Counted from the first letter of the stretch, positions 33,899 to 42,451 are shown. The stretch: 64,000 bases of DNA from an uncultured Subdoligranulum sp. (GCF_963931595.1 NZ_OZ007030.1:124001-188000); one strand, 5' to 3'. A program made the numbers and translations. The notes: generated by a model not told the origin, from the sequence alone.

Positions 33899-34327
33899 TT
33901 AGTCTTGGCTTTGCTTTTCTGATTCTTCAATCATTTTTGCGATATTCATTACCGGCAAAACAATTGGGGATGTCCCAGGCTGCGACGTGAGCAATGTTAA
34001 TTGTGAGCGAACATACGCAAAGAGAATAGCAACGGCATTGTTGTTGAGTATAGCGTCTTTATTTTCCAAGTTCTCATCAATAGAGCAAAACCCGCTAATT
34101 TGAACCTTGGCAACATATTCATCCTGGCGTGTAGCAATCGCCTGAACCGTAACGCGATATTGTCCATCGGAAATTTTTGTGACTTGTCTTGTTACACCCA
34201 AATTCGTCTGAACATCTGCACTTTTGTTCTCAAAACCCTTGCGCTGAAAAGACAGTTCGTCAAACACGACTGGGTCGATTTTCAAAACACTTTGGATAGG
34301 AGTCATGCTATTGTTTTGGCTCATCAT
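33899..34327 (-). CDS. SecB-like chaperone, third gene of a TAC-type cassette
   Basis: The 142-residue protein ends with LNNNAVAILFAYVRSQLTLL and PGTSPIVLPVMNIAKMIEE. This is the SecB signature, in which alpha-1 and the LPPIN-like loop are the best conserved parts; the N-terminal half (VLKIDPVVFDELSFQ) fits the first SecB strand. Firmicutes lack a housekeeping SecB, and solitary SecB-like proteins in them usually accompany toxin-antitoxin pairs, where they hold the antitoxin. It is last in a three-gene operon, 37 bases after the small acidic gene. ATGs at 34327 and 34324 are both possible. Confidence 0.8.
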   Translation of the reverse strand: MMSQNNSMTPIQSVLKIDPVVFDELSFQRKGFENKSADVQTNLGVTRQVTKISDGQYRVTVQAIATRQDEYVAKVQISGFCSIDENLENKDAILNNNAVAILFAYVRSQLTLLTSQPGTSPIVLPVMNIAKMIEESEKQSQD

Positions 34328-34364
34328 GTTTCACCCGATTTTCTGCAATGCTTTTACAGGAGAC

Positions 34365-34691
34365 TTACGCCGCAGTTACAATCATTATTTCATTTTGATA
34401 AGAAGTTTCCGACTCATTACAAATTGGTTGATTTACTGCAATGTGTACAGAAGAATGATCCTCTGGTATAGCCAGTTCAGAATAACTGAACGGAGTATCC
34501 TTTAAGAAACTAAGGTCCAGATCTTCGAAATGGTCGATCTCTGAGTCTCCAGAAATAACCGTAGGAATTTCTGCTTGAAGACGCTTTATTAACGCTTCTC
34601 TCTTTAAAACTTGTTCACGTGAAGGGGAACGCAATTGATCAAGCAAAGAACTCATGGTATCGCGAGAAATATTATACACCTCTTGAATCAT
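34365..34691 (-). CDS. Small acidic protein, probable antitoxin of the cassette
   Basis: This 108-residue protein is unrelated to anything I recognise. The N-terminal half (NISRDTMSSLLDQLRSPSRE, then KREALIKRLQAEIP) is helical. The C-terminal half is acidic with hydrophobic patches (IDHFEDLDLSFLKDTPFSYS, then NEIMIVTAA at the end), as expected for a disordered antitoxin with a chaperone-addiction tail. The ATG at 34691 is spaced 9 bases from GGGAGG; a GTG at 34697 is too close. It lies between the GNAT and SecB-like genes. The antitoxin role rests on context only. Confidence 0.6.
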   Translation of the reverse strand: MIQEVYNISRDTMSSLLDQLRSPSREQVLKREALIKRLQAEIPTVISGDSEIDHFEDLDLSFLKDTPFSYSELAIPEDHSSVHIAVNQPICNESETSYQNEIMIVTAA

Positions 34692-34726
34692 AAACACATT
34701 CCTCCCTTTCTCCAGAATTTTTGCGC

Positions 34727-35263
34727 TTACATATAGGCATCTTCCAAGGCGTTTATCTTATCTAAATCTTCAGAAGAAACTAAATCTAGAAACATAAGTG
34801 TTGTTTCCGGATTATCCTGACTCTGCGCAAGCGCTTCAAATGTATACTCCTTATACCAGTCAACCAATTCTTGAAACGCTTCTAGAGTGACCAGTCTCAG
34901 TGGACAGTAAAATACAATATTCCCAATGTTTCTTAAGATATGCTTTAAAATGGCATCGCCTATATGATGCCTCTGAAAATCTTTGCGAACTGCAATATAT
35001 TGAATGTGTAACGCATACAAGTCATTGTATAAATCAAGAGAATGCTCATCCAAAGGAGGATCAAATTTAGAATTGTCAAAACGTCGCAATTCAATACGGT
35101 AATAGGCAACAACCTTTCCCTCAGCGGTTACTTCATATGCGTAGCTCCTTTTTAACAGACAGAGAAAATAAGAATCTTTTACCATCTTGTCAATACTGGA
35201 TATGCCACACGAAAAAGAAGGATCCGCGGGTTTGGTCATTTTTGTAAAGGTAAGATCTCCCAT
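34727..35263 (-). CDS. GNAT acetyltransferase, probable toxin of the cassette
   Basis: The 178-residue protein shows the GNAT fold. LHIQYIAVRKDFQRHHIGDA near residue 90 is motif A, with Gln-Arg-His-His-Ile-Gly where most enzymes have QGxGIG, and VDWYKEYTFEAL near the end is the motif B region. The N-terminus (SFSCGISSIDKMVKDSYFLC) resembles TacT-type GNAT toxins, which acetylate aminoacyl-tRNA. The ATG at 35263 has an AAAGGA site 9 bases upstream; the longer frame to 35362 has none. It is first in the operon, in the order expected for toxin-antitoxin-chaperone. Confidence 0.7.
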   Translation of the reverse strand: MGDLTFTKMTKPADPSFSCGISSIDKMVKDSYFLCLLKRSYAYEVTAEGKVVAYYRIELRRFDNSKFDPPLDEHSLDLYNDLYALHIQYIAVRKDFQRHHIGDAILKHILRNIGNIVFYCPLRLVTLEAFQELVDWYKEYTFEALAQSQDNPETTLMFLDLVSSEDLDKINALEDAYM

Positions 35264-35561
35264 GAGACATTTTCCTTTGAAGATAAAACTTGTAATTGTG
35301 ATAAACAAGAAAACAGATCGTGCTTTTCCAGAAATGCAAACCCTTTTTATACAATATATCACACTTACTTAAACCTGTATAGTGCTTTTATATGTAAATT
35401 TGATTCTGGAAAGTGAAATGTAATTTGGGCTTCCTGCCTCCTATACGGTTTTATAGATTTATTGTATAGGATGGGCATTTTGCACCGGGAAATTACAGAT
35501 ATGTGCTTATCTGTCCCATGTCCTGCCGCAGTATCGGCTCTTTTTCCGTTCGTGGGCATAG

Positions 35562-35590
35562 AAAAAAGACAGCCGTTTTTCCCGGCTGTC
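35562..35590 (-). terminator. Minus-strand terminator hairpin in the gap 35264-35682
   Basis: GACAGCCG pairs with CGGCTGTC, with TTTTTT on the minus-strand side. It would end transcripts of the membrane/ankyrin gene series to the right. The remainder of this roughly 420-base gap shows no gene beyond the GNAT leader. Confidence 0.7.
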
Positions 35591-35682
35591 CCTTGCAGGC
35601 AGTTTGTTCGGTTTTGTTGTGATAAAGGGCCTTTTTGTACGGACCTGAAAACAGCCCTGTGCAGCAGGTATGGCGCCAATGA

Positions 35683-35885
35683 TTATCTTTCCTTCATAAT
35701 GATTTTTTCCGGAGCAACATTTTCCGTTATATAGGACTCCATCTTTTCATAGCCCGTCATAAGGGTTTCCACCGAGACATGTCTGGACTTTGTATATATG
35801 GTCGTTTTGTTCAAGATCCCTATCCCGGTGTTTCGATTAACCCTGCGTACCACTTCCCTTATGCTGTCGTAGCAATAACTTCCTC
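35683..35885 (-). pseudogene. Unassigned C-terminal coding remnant
   Basis: An open frame without a proper start encodes YDSIREVVRRVNRNTGIGIL, then NKTTIYTKSRHVSVETLMTG and a charged tail ending at TAA 35683. Composition looks coding, and an in-frame TGA near 35924 cuts it off upstream. It follows the 170-residue membrane protein gene directly. It is probably a fragment of a lost gene; no family is recognised. Confidence 0.3.
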
Positions 35886-36398
35886 TCAGCGTGCCGACAC
35901 AGCCCGTCCGGTATGCTCATAATACACAAGAACCGCAGTTCCATTTCCTGTCTGGCTCATCATCGTATAGTCATCTGCTGATATTTCCACACGGGTCCTT
36001 AATCCCTGAGAATCCGTCCCCATCAGATAATAATGATGCGAAAAAATGCCGGTATGCGCTTGTGTTTCACTTACTTCTATATCTGTCAGCGTGACCGTCT
36101 TCGTACCCGACGCCAGATCAGCGGCAAAATCCTTCGTAAACCACATGCAGACTGCCGCACAGAAAACCGCGATGATCACTCCTGCTGTTTTGTTACTTTT
36201 TTCCCCTGTTTTCCAGTTATGTATGACCCGCACGACCACATAGATGCACACGATCCATATGACGGATATATTGCAGAATTCATCCAGTAACACCAGCTCT
36301 CCTGTCTTAGGCAGAAGCAGACCGGCAACTATGACCGCCAGTACAAGAACACAGAGAATGATCTCATATTTTGTTATTTTTCTTCTCACTTTGCTCAT
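35886..36398 (-). CDS. Small membrane protein of unknown function
   Basis: The 170-residue protein has three hydrophobic helices in its first 95 residues (YEIILCVLVLAVIVAGLLLP, ISVIWIVCIYVVVRVI, AGVIIAVFCAAVCMWF), followed by an extracellular or cytoplasmic beta-rich domain of about 75 residues. It starts in an ATGA overlap with the ankyrin gene, so the two are coupled. No family is recognised; in this setting it may protect against a secreted toxin. Confidence 0.65.
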   Translation of the reverse strand: MSKVRRKITKYEIILCVLVLAVIVAGLLLPKTGELVLLDEFCNISVIWIVCIYVVVRVIHNWKTGEKSNKTAGVIIAVFCAAVCMWFTKDFAADLASGTKTVTLTDIEVSETQAHTGIFSHHYYLMGTDSQGLRTRVEISADDYTMMSQTGNGTAVLVYYEHTGRAVSAR

Positions 36399-36928
36399 GA
36401 TTCGGTTCCTTCCATTAGACTTACAAGATCATTTCTCCATGAAAATTCCTTTGCATAATCAATGCATGCTTTCCCAAAATTGTCTTTTTCATAGATATTT
36501 GAACCGTGATCTATTAAATATTGATATACCGGCATAGCCGTCTCTGTCGGCAGCTTTACAACAGTAATCGCATAATTAAGTGGAATTGCCCCATATTTGT
36601 CTTTGGCGTTTATGTTCACCCCAGCCTCAACCAGCAGCTGAGTTACTTTTAATATGTACTGTGGATCGGGCCTCATAACCGAAAAGTAAAATATATGCAG
36701 TGCATTTCTTTGATCTTTTGGACTTTTAAAGTTAACATCCGCCCCCTCAGATATTAAAAATCGAATCATCTTTATTTTTTCGTCTGTGTTGTGGTCATTG
36801 ACAAACAGTAACTGAAACAAACTTAATCCTGTATACTTATGGAATAGATTCGGATCACCTGTATAAAACTTCCGGAAGTCCGAATAAGTTGCGTCTCTTA
36901 CCGCATCAAAAATGTCTGTAATCCTCAT
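36395..36928 (-). CDS. Ankyrin-repeat protein, immunity-type
   Basis: The 177-residue protein contains about four ankyrin repeats; IRFLISEGADVNFKSPKDQR, QLLVEAGVNINAKDKYGAIP and YLIDHGSNIYEKDNFGKACI are typical repeat consensus stretches. Such single-domain ankyrin proteins are common as immunity proteins in polymorphic toxin loci, binding the toxin in the cytoplasm. The ATG at 36928 has an AGGAG site; the ATG at 36949 does not. No toxin gene is in view. Confidence 0.75.
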   Translation of the reverse strand: MRITDIFDAVRDATYSDFRKFYTGDPNLFHKYTGLSLFQLLFVNDHNTDEKIKMIRFLISEGADVNFKSPKDQRNALHIFYFSVMRPDPQYILKVTQLLVEAGVNINAKDKYGAIPLNYAITVVKLPTETAMPVYQYLIDHGSNIYEKDNFGKACIDYAKEFSWRNDLVSLMEGTES

Positions 36929-36945
36929 AAATCTCACTCCTAAAA

Positions 36946-37392
36946 TCACTCAATCTTGCTCAATAACTTTATCGTCCGTTTCCTGCAAATATCTTTCTGT
37001 AAGATCACAAGTTCTTTCGGGATATATCTTCCATTGATCCGGAGCCAGCAGGCACTTTCAGCAAAATCTGTCCGCCGCAGCGATCCTGACTTTAACTCGG
37101 TGATCGTCTCAAAATTTTCACATTCGAGCAGCTCCTCCTGCTCTTTTTTTGTAAGCCGCCGGTTCAAAGCGGGCAGACACTGATATGTAGTTCTGTAATA
37201 TCCAAGCAGGCGCGGCAGCGAAAGGACTGCGCCCGCCAATGCAAGAACACACGCTGCCAGCGACGGAATATTCTCCGTACGCGCCAGTATCCCGGCGAAG
37301 CCTGCGAGCGCCAGCACTCCCCATGCACACAGGGCAAGGTTTTTCTTTATGGGGTATCCTCTCCGCCATTCTGTTTTTCTCAACTGTTTCAT
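36946..37392 (-). CDS. Two-helix membrane protein of unknown function
   Basis: The 148-residue protein has two hydrophobic segments near residues 20-65 (LALCAWGVLALAGFAGILA; LAACVLALAGAVLSL). A charged cytoplasmic domain follows, ending in CWLRINGRYIPKELVILQKD. The start at 37392 coincides with the stop region of the upstream 85-residue gene. The family is unrecognised; operon context suggests an immunity or stress role. Confidence 0.6.
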   Translation of the reverse strand: MKQLRKTEWRRGYPIKKNLALCAWGVLALAGFAGILARTENIPSLAACVLALAGAVLSLPRLLGYYRTTYQCLPALNRRLTKKEQEELLECENFETITELKSGSLRRTDFAESACWLRINGRYIPKELVILQKDICRKRTIKLLSKIE

Positions 37393-37649
37393 TATTTTCC
37401 CTCTGACAGCTTCGCAATTTTATCTATCTCAAAGAGTATAGGACTTTGATAATCCGTCGTTTCGTCAGCAAAACACCGCGCTAGGCTGTTCCAGTGGATA
37501 TCCGGGAGTTCATTAACATTATCGCAGGATATGATCTGCAGCATAACGTCGTATATTTTTTTGATTATTCCCGAATACTGTAACTGCGTACTATAATCGG
37601 AACGGAGTATCTGTATGACTTTTTCACAATGCTGTTTTATCTCTTCCAT
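37392..37649 (-). CDS. Small hypothetical protein
   Basis: The 85-residue, mostly helical protein (HCEKVIQILRSDYSTQLQYS; then DIHWNSLARCFADETTDYQS) overlaps both the upstream DUF600-like gene (by 13 bases) and the downstream membrane gene (by one base). This tight packing indicates one operon. The family is unrecognised; it resembles small immunity proteins in size and acidity. Confidence 0.55.
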   Translation of the reverse strand: MEEIKQHCEKVIQILRSDYSTQLQYSGIIKKIYDVMLQIISCDNVNELPDIHWNSLARCFADETTDYQSPILFEIDKIAKLSEGK

Positions 37650-38068
37650 GTGCTTTGGCGAACCTCATCTAACCACTTCATAAAAATCTCGCTTGAATCT
37701 GTCCCCGTCTTTGCGGAACAGATACTTTCATACTTATATTCCGTGTCTATTTTACCGCTTTTACAGTCATAAATCATTCTTAATTCCGTGGGGACAGGTT
37801 TTTCGTAATGTATGCATATTTGTCTTATCTTCTCAAGATCCGCTTCCCCAAGATCCAGAAAATCCCATATCGCGTCCGGATCGGCAGCTATATTATTTGT
37901 TGTTTTTATCTGACCATCAATCTTGAAAAATGCATTGAACGAAATACTGCTTTCTTCGATAGAGCCATAGGCATAAACTTTATCAGTCCTATTCCCCGCA
38001 AATTCGACACATAGTGAAATAATCCGTGACTGCGCATCCATAAATTCATCTTCAAACACGCTATCCAT
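37637..38068 (-). CDS. DUF600/YezG-like immunity protein
   Basis: The 143-residue acidic protein has the YezG-type pattern: a central strand-rich segment (KVYAYGSIEESSISFNAFFK) and the late PVPTELRMIYDCKSGKIDTE followed by a YKYE strand. Members of this family neutralise LXG-type secreted nuclease toxins in Firmicutes. No LXG toxin is encoded in the window. It heads the compact group of four overlapping genes to its left. Confidence 0.6.
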   Translation of the reverse strand: MDSVFEDEFMDAQSRIISLCVEFAGNRTDKVYAYGSIEESSISFNAFFKIDGQIKTTNNIAADPDAIWDFLDLGEADLEKIRQICIHYEKPVPTELRMIYDCKSGKIDTEYKYESICSAKTGTDSSEIFMKWLDEVRQSTWKR

Positions 38069-38097
38069 AGCGTCCCCCTTTGAAACAAAACTCTTTT

Positions 38098-39246
38098 TTA
38101 ACTTCCGCTGTATTCTCCTGACAGAAGCATTTCTTTCACTTCATCGTATTCGTCCGGCAGCGCCTGCGACAACAAGCCGGACGCTTCTACACGGAAGACC
38201 GTTCCGTCATCATATAATACAGCCAGCACCATATGCTGGGGATCTGTAATTTCCTCTTCACCCGTTCCGGATTCCCAGCCAAAAACACCATACTTGTCTA
38301 ACGCCTCAATGATCTGCTGTCCGTCCGCATAATATCCGCCCTGTATCTGGTAGAGGTCATCAAAGAGATACGCGTCCGACGTTTGATACCTTTTTCTGTC
38401 CGGCAGATCATAATATACACATTCTGTACTTGTATTCTTATTTTCCATAAAAGCTACAGCATATACATTTTCTGTAAAATCAGATGTGCGTTCTTCTATG
38501 CCGTCTTCAATGAGATAACTTACATCATACATGCCGAATTTGCGTTCCGGTTCGTATTCTTCCAGGAGCAAAGGTATGTTGAGCGTATCCACATCTTCTG
38601 TCGTGATGTCAAAATCCTCAATAAACTGTTCCAGATCAACTTTGCTGTACTGTTCTTTTGTAAGTCCTGCCGCCCGGATCAGTTCTTCCGGAGCGATCAG
38701 CCTCTGTTCCGAATACGTCTCTTCCCCGGTTTCTGTCACATAGATACCCGGTTTCTGATCCAGACTCCAGAGAAATTCATCCTTGTTAAAAGTTTCTTCC
38801 GTAGTGATCTCTATCGCAGTAAGCCCTTCTTTATCCGGTTCTTCTCTGTAAAAAGGAATATAAATATATGCGATTTCATATTGTGCTTCATCTGTAATAA
38901 CCGAATAGTGCCCTCTCAATTCCCGCCATGTTATTTTTCCGTGTTCACTTTTTTCATGGGAACTTGCATTTCCTTTCCAGCTTTTACATTCGCCCTGAAA
39001 AAACTCTATGAATTCTTCCGCCTGTTCCGTTAAGTTTAGCGTACTGTCCCCGGCATACTGCGAAAATAATCCCGTCAACGCTTTTGCATCTTCCTTCTCT
39101 GCGCACCCGATAATGTTTTCTATCATTTCATCCGCCAATTCTTTATCAGAACGATATGCATTGGATGATCCCCGCCTGAAAACGATGCATCCGCTCAAAC
39201 TGCATACAAGGGCGCAGCATACGATAAGCAGTAATACCTTCCTCAT
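38098..39246 (-). CDS. DUF5104-like lipoprotein
   Basis: The 382-residue protein has a lipoprotein signal peptide with lipobox LSGC at about residue 20. The first domain (residues 35-140) reads ADEMIENIIGCAEKEDAKAL and continues to HYSVITDEAQYEIAYIYIPF, matching the NTF2-like DUF5104 lipoproteins of Clostridia, which are often found beside immunity genes. The C-terminal 230 residues are acidic and unassigned. It is expected on the cell surface. Confidence 0.65.
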   Translation of the reverse strand: MRKVLLLIVCCALVCSLSGCIVFRRGSSNAYRSDKELADEMIENIIGCAEKEDAKALTGLFSQYAGDSTLNLTEQAEEFIEFFQGECKSWKGNASSHEKSEHGKITWRELRGHYSVITDEAQYEIAYIYIPFYREEPDKEGLTAIEITTEETFNKDEFLWSLDQKPGIYVTETGEETYSEQRLIAPEELIRAAGLTKEQYSKVDLEQFIEDFDITTEDVDTLNIPLLLEEYEPERKFGMYDVSYLIEDGIEERTSDFTENVYAVAFMENKNTSTECVYYDLPDRKRYQTSDAYLFDDLYQIQGGYYADGQQIIEALDKYGVFGWESGTGEEEITDPQHMVLAVLYDDGTVFRVEASGLLSQALPDEYDEVKEMLLSGEYSGS

Positions 39247-39264
39247 AAATTCTCTTCCTTTCAG

Positions 39265-40560
39265 CTAATATACGGTCACTTTCCCGCTCCCGGATATCGC
39301 GCACTCCGCCTCTTCGGTATAGATATCTTCCCGGAGCTTATCCTCATAATCAGATCTGCCAATCTGTTTCCACGCTTCAGACTCTGCCATGCGCAGATAG
39401 ATCCCGGCCGGCACGCCCTGACAGTTCTCCGTCAGCCAGTCCGGCACAGCCTTCAGAAACGCCTCGTACTGTTCTGAACACAGGGCGTCGTCCATAAAAA
39501 TATACGTCACGGCGGAAACCTCGTTCAGTATCGCTTCTTCTTCTGCCGCGCCGCTGCCGCCGTTCTTTATCTCCGTGTATATCTTTATCCCTTCGGAAGG
39601 CAGATACTGCTCTGCAAATGCGCGTACCTGCTCTTCATAGGCGGGGCGCATCAGGATCGCCCCGTAATCGTCTTCATACCGGTACATGCCGTTTTCATAG
39701 GTGCGGTACACTGTCACAACATCCGATTCACCGCCCTGTTCCGGATACACCTTTAGGTGTTCCTGCTCGACGGCGTCTCCCGGCGCGTAGGATATATAAT
39801 GAAACTGCTGCTCATATTTCCCTTCGATCCAGTCCAGCATCTGCACGACAGATGTAACGACCCCTTTCTGTGTATCGGTCAGTTCCTCATAAGGCCCGGT
39901 AAGGCCTGTCATGTCCATAACCTCTTCCTGTCTGGCACCAAGCCATGCGCCGCCGTCATAGCTGGCCTTCCATTCGTCGGGCCCGAGGGTGATGCTCCCG
40001 TCCGGAAATGTGCCTTCACCGACAGTCAGCCCCGTATGGCAGTTCACGATCTTTGCGCTGACACTCCAGTTTGGATCCCCTGTTTCCATGATTCCGGTCA
40101 GGACATCCGATGTCGTGATCGTCAACAGCATCTTTGCCTGTAGAATACCGTCGATATTCTCGTCGATATGATATATGAAACGGCTGTGATCGGTATCCGC
40201 CTCTACATAATAGCCCTGTTCGTCTTTCTCCATATCTTCCAGCACATCGTCAATGGACCCGGCGTACATCTCTATAAGTTCTTCTTTCTGCGTCGGCGTC
40301 ACTTCCAGAATTAGATCATCCCCGTCACGCCTTACATCGGTACAGTAATCTTCAAAAGCCTCCATGTTGTCCTCGATATCTGTATTGGCAAACTTAAATA
40401 TCGAGGCAGGTATGGTAATCTTCTCTGTCATCTCCGGCAATGTTTTTCCGGCATCCGGGTCCTGGACCTGATCTGCTGCCGGAGCGCCCGCACAGGCGCT
40501 GCAGACGAGTACCGAAGCAGCTGTCACCGTTGCGAGCACTGTTTTATATAGCTTGTCCAT
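39265..40560 (-). CDS. Putative lipoprotein of unknown function
   Basis: The 431-residue protein has a signal peptide with lipobox VCSACAG (Cys near residue 22), then a Pro/Asp-rich linker. A large acidic extracellular region follows, with repeated Glu/Asp/Tyr-rich strands. The ATG at 40560 follows AGGAGTGAGG. It precedes the DUF5104-like lipoprotein by 18 bases and is probably co-transcribed. No domain is recognised. Confidence 0.6.
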   Translation of the reverse strand: MDKLYKTVLATVTAASVLVCSACAGAPAADQVQDPDAGKTLPEMTEKITIPASIFKFANTDIEDNMEAFEDYCTDVRRDGDDLILEVTPTQKEELIEMYAGSIDDVLEDMEKDEQGYYVEADTDHSRFIYHIDENIDGILQAKMLLTITTSDVLTGIMETGDPNWSVSAKIVNCHTGLTVGEGTFPDGSITLGPDEWKASYDGGAWLGARQEEVMDMTGLTGPYEELTDTQKGVVTSVVQMLDWIEGKYEQQFHYISYAPGDAVEQEHLKVYPEQGGESDVVTVYRTYENGMYRYEDDYGAILMRPAYEEQVRAFAEQYLPSEGIKIYTEIKNGGSGAAEEEAILNEVSAVTYIFMDDALCSEQYEAFLKAVPDWLTENCQGVPAGIYLRMAESEAWKQIGRSDYEDKLREDIYTEEAECAISGSGKVTVY

Positions 40561-40592
40561 CCCCTCACTCCTCTGAAAACACATTTCTATGC

Positions 40593-40621
40593 TGATAATA
40601 ATACCATATTAAAGCTGTAAA
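40593..40621 (-). promoter_or_regulatory. Promoter of the lipoprotein pair
   Basis: Minus-strand TTTACA (plus 40616-40621) and TTATCA (plus 40593-40598) with 17-base spacing, just upstream of the lipoprotein start. Confidence 0.5.
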
Positions 40622-40816
40622 AGTTACCGTTTTTATAGATTTTTTCATCTCAGATCTGCTGAGAACGGCAACACCCCAGGCAGTCAGGGTATCTGTGCGC
40701 AATGTATCTCCACTCTCTGTCCTGACAACTGTTCTTCCATGATTAGTACGAGTGCTCCACCGCCTTCTTCTGACTAGTATCCGGTCACTACTGCCGTGAT
40801 CTCATATTCATATACT

Positions 40817-41122
40817 ATGATTACCAAAGAGACCTTTTGTGCGGCGTTGGGCCAGATTATGGAGCAACGGGAGATCGACGAGAAGGTCGGCGCGGCGCTC
40901 GAATCTGTAGGTGACGGTCACTTTGTATTTGGATGTAAGAACCGATACCTGACTGCGCTCCTTCTAGTTTTGAAAGAGGCTGTCAACGACCAGTATGATT
41001 ACATCGACTGGTGGCTATATGATGCCTCTCCAGACTATAAAGTCTGGACTGACGATGGAACAAAAGAATGGTGCCTAAAAGAACCAGGAGCCTTATATGA
41101 CTTCATTGTTGCCGGCACTTGA
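40817..41122 (+). CDS. DUF7675-like small protein
   Basis: The 101-residue protein reads MITKETFCAALGQIMEQREI, then NDQYDYIDWWLYDASPDYKV and a C-terminal GALYDFIV. This matches small acidic proteins found in clostridial immunity-gene clusters. The ATG at 40817 is favoured over a GTG at 40796 on family length; neither has a strong ribosome binding site. Function unknown. Confidence 0.5.
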   Translation: MITKETFCAALGQIMEQREIDEKVGAALESVGDGHFVFGCKNRYLTALLLVLKEAVNDQYDYIDWWLYDASPDYKVWTDDGTKEWCLKEPGALYDFIVAGT

Positions 41123-41141
41123 AAAGAAGGTGAAAAACAAA

Positions 41142-41324
41142 ATGAATCAAGCGGAAACCCTGCGGCAACTCCTGAAAGAAATCGAGGAACTGCTGGAGCG
41201 TAACATAAACGAAGACGGCGAGTGCCAATTCAGTTATCTCAAGGAAAAGATTGTACTTGAGATGGCCAAGGAAATAATCACAGACGGAGTTCCCGACCCT
41301 CCGATGTGCTTTACATCTTGCTGA
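41142..41324 (+). CDS. Small hypothetical protein, possibly truncated
   Basis: The 60-residue helical protein starts MNQAETLRQLLKEIEELLER and ends abruptly in a Cys-containing tail. A GAAGGTG box precedes the ATG at 41142. It may be the N-terminal remnant of an immunity-type protein. Confidence 0.35.
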   Translation: MNQAETLRQLLKEIEELLERNINEDGECQFSYLKEKIVLEMAKEIITDGVPDPPMCFTSC

Positions 41325-41354
41325 ATGAAGAACATCATAGATGGGAAAGGATGA

Positions 41355-41657
41355 TTGCGAATATCGGATGAAGTGCTGAAGCAAGTGGTCTTTGATTCGG
41401 GCGATTGGGCCTCGATGCGTGAATTGTGTAAGAATCACGAGCAGTACCCTGTACCGCTCCTTGGGAAAACATCAATCGGAGAGGATATCATTATTGAGGT
41501 TCTGTCCGATCGTATCATTACGGAAGTCTACCAAGAAAACGGTTGGGTGCGAAAAAACTTCTATTACCCTGAAGAATGTACTACCGAAGAACTCTTCCAA
41601 GGGAAGTGGAAGCAGAGTCAGCAGCCCAGCAAAAAAAGGGCTCGTGGAGAACGATAA
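41355..41657 (+). CDS. Small hypothetical immunity-type protein
   Basis: The 100-residue protein reads LRISDEVLKQVVFDSGDWAS, then KTSIGEDIIIEVLSDRIITE and a basic tail. It begins at TTG 41355 with GGAAAGGATGA upstream. Its size and beta-rich centre fit small immunity or DUF proteins. No family is firmly recognised. Confidence 0.4.
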   Translation: MRISDEVLKQVVFDSGDWASMRELCKNHEQYPVPLLGKTSIGEDIIIEVLSDRIITEVYQENGWVRKNFYYPEECTTEELFQGKWKQSQQPSKKRARGER

Positions 41658-41829
41658 CTTGAAGTAAAAGTGTTGTGTTTTCTCCTTGTACATGCTATAA
41701 TTTAAGTGCAAAGAATAGGTATTTTGGCAGAGGATCTGGTCGGAGGATGCCTGGCAACAGTTGATTACTCCAAAAAGGCCGGTTTTCCAAGAATTGCCAA
41801 ATATATCTATTCTGTTAACTCATGCCACC

Positions 41830-41863
41830 AAACCGGTCAACCGAATGGTTGACCGGTTTTTTT
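41830..41863 (+). terminator. Intrinsic terminator
   Basis: AAACCGGTCAACC pairs with GGTTGACCGGTTT followed by TTTT. Confidence 0.9.
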
Positions 41864-41947
41864 GTAAAAAAATCAGGGTTGTTTTGCAAAAGAAACCGTC
41901 TATGCCGCAGGTAATAAATCAATTACAGAAAACAAGGAGAGCTCAGG

Positions 41948-42451
41948 ATGCAGTTTGAACAAGACTTGTTTAAAGAGTACAAGCGTATCACGGAGACAAC
42001 CAATCTTCAAAAGTGTTATCAACAAATTCTAAAGCTCATCCGATATATTTCTTCAAAGCTGGAAAAAGAGATGCCGGAATATATGTTTATGGGCAGAGTG
42101 GTAGAAAATCAAATGGATTTTTCGTACTTTCAGGCTACAACGAAAAGCCTGAAAGAGGCAGGTCTTAAAATCCAAGTCGTATTTATGCACCGCACCTGTG
42201 AATTTGAGATTTGGATTTCCGGGTACAGCAGGAAAATCCAATGCAGCTACTATGAGAGGTTGCGTTATACCGAATGCCCATTTGAAATGTGCGCCAATCC
42301 GGAAAGAAACGATTTTATAATCAAGACCGTGGCGAGAAAAAAGATAACGACCGATGCGCCGGAGGTAATCATCGCTGAAATAAAAAGAAAAATAGTGGAG
42401 TTGGAGGAGTATATTAAAAAATATCAACGGCTTGAAACGACGGAGCGCTGA
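41948..42451 (+). CDS. DUF7000-like protein
   Basis: The 167-residue protein has the layout EYMFMGRVVENQMDFSYFQA, then LKIQVVFMHRTCEFEIWISG and a C-terminal coiled region KRKIVELEEYIKKYQ. This resembles clostridial DUF7000 proteins, of unknown function. An AGGAGAGCTC segment precedes the ATG. It is a single gene after a terminator and lies in the AT-rich accessory region. Confidence 0.55.
   Translation: MQFEQDLFKEYKRITETTNLQKCYQQILKLIRYISSKLEKEMPEYMFMGRVVENQMDFSYFQATTKSLKEAGLKIQVVFMHRTCEFEIWISGYSRKIQCSYYERLRYTECPFEMCANPERNDFIIKTVARKKITTDAPEVIIAEIKRKIVELEEYIKKYQRLETTER

Noticed and set aside
34100..34505. Plus-strand short frames opposite the SecB-like and acidic protein genes
   Set aside because: Shadows without ribosome binding sites; the leftward genes have sites, order and a shared terminator.
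35365..35679. A 104-codon leftward frame between the GNAT gene and the membrane protein genes
   Set aside because: It spans a terminator hairpin, has no ribosome binding site and no recognisable domain.
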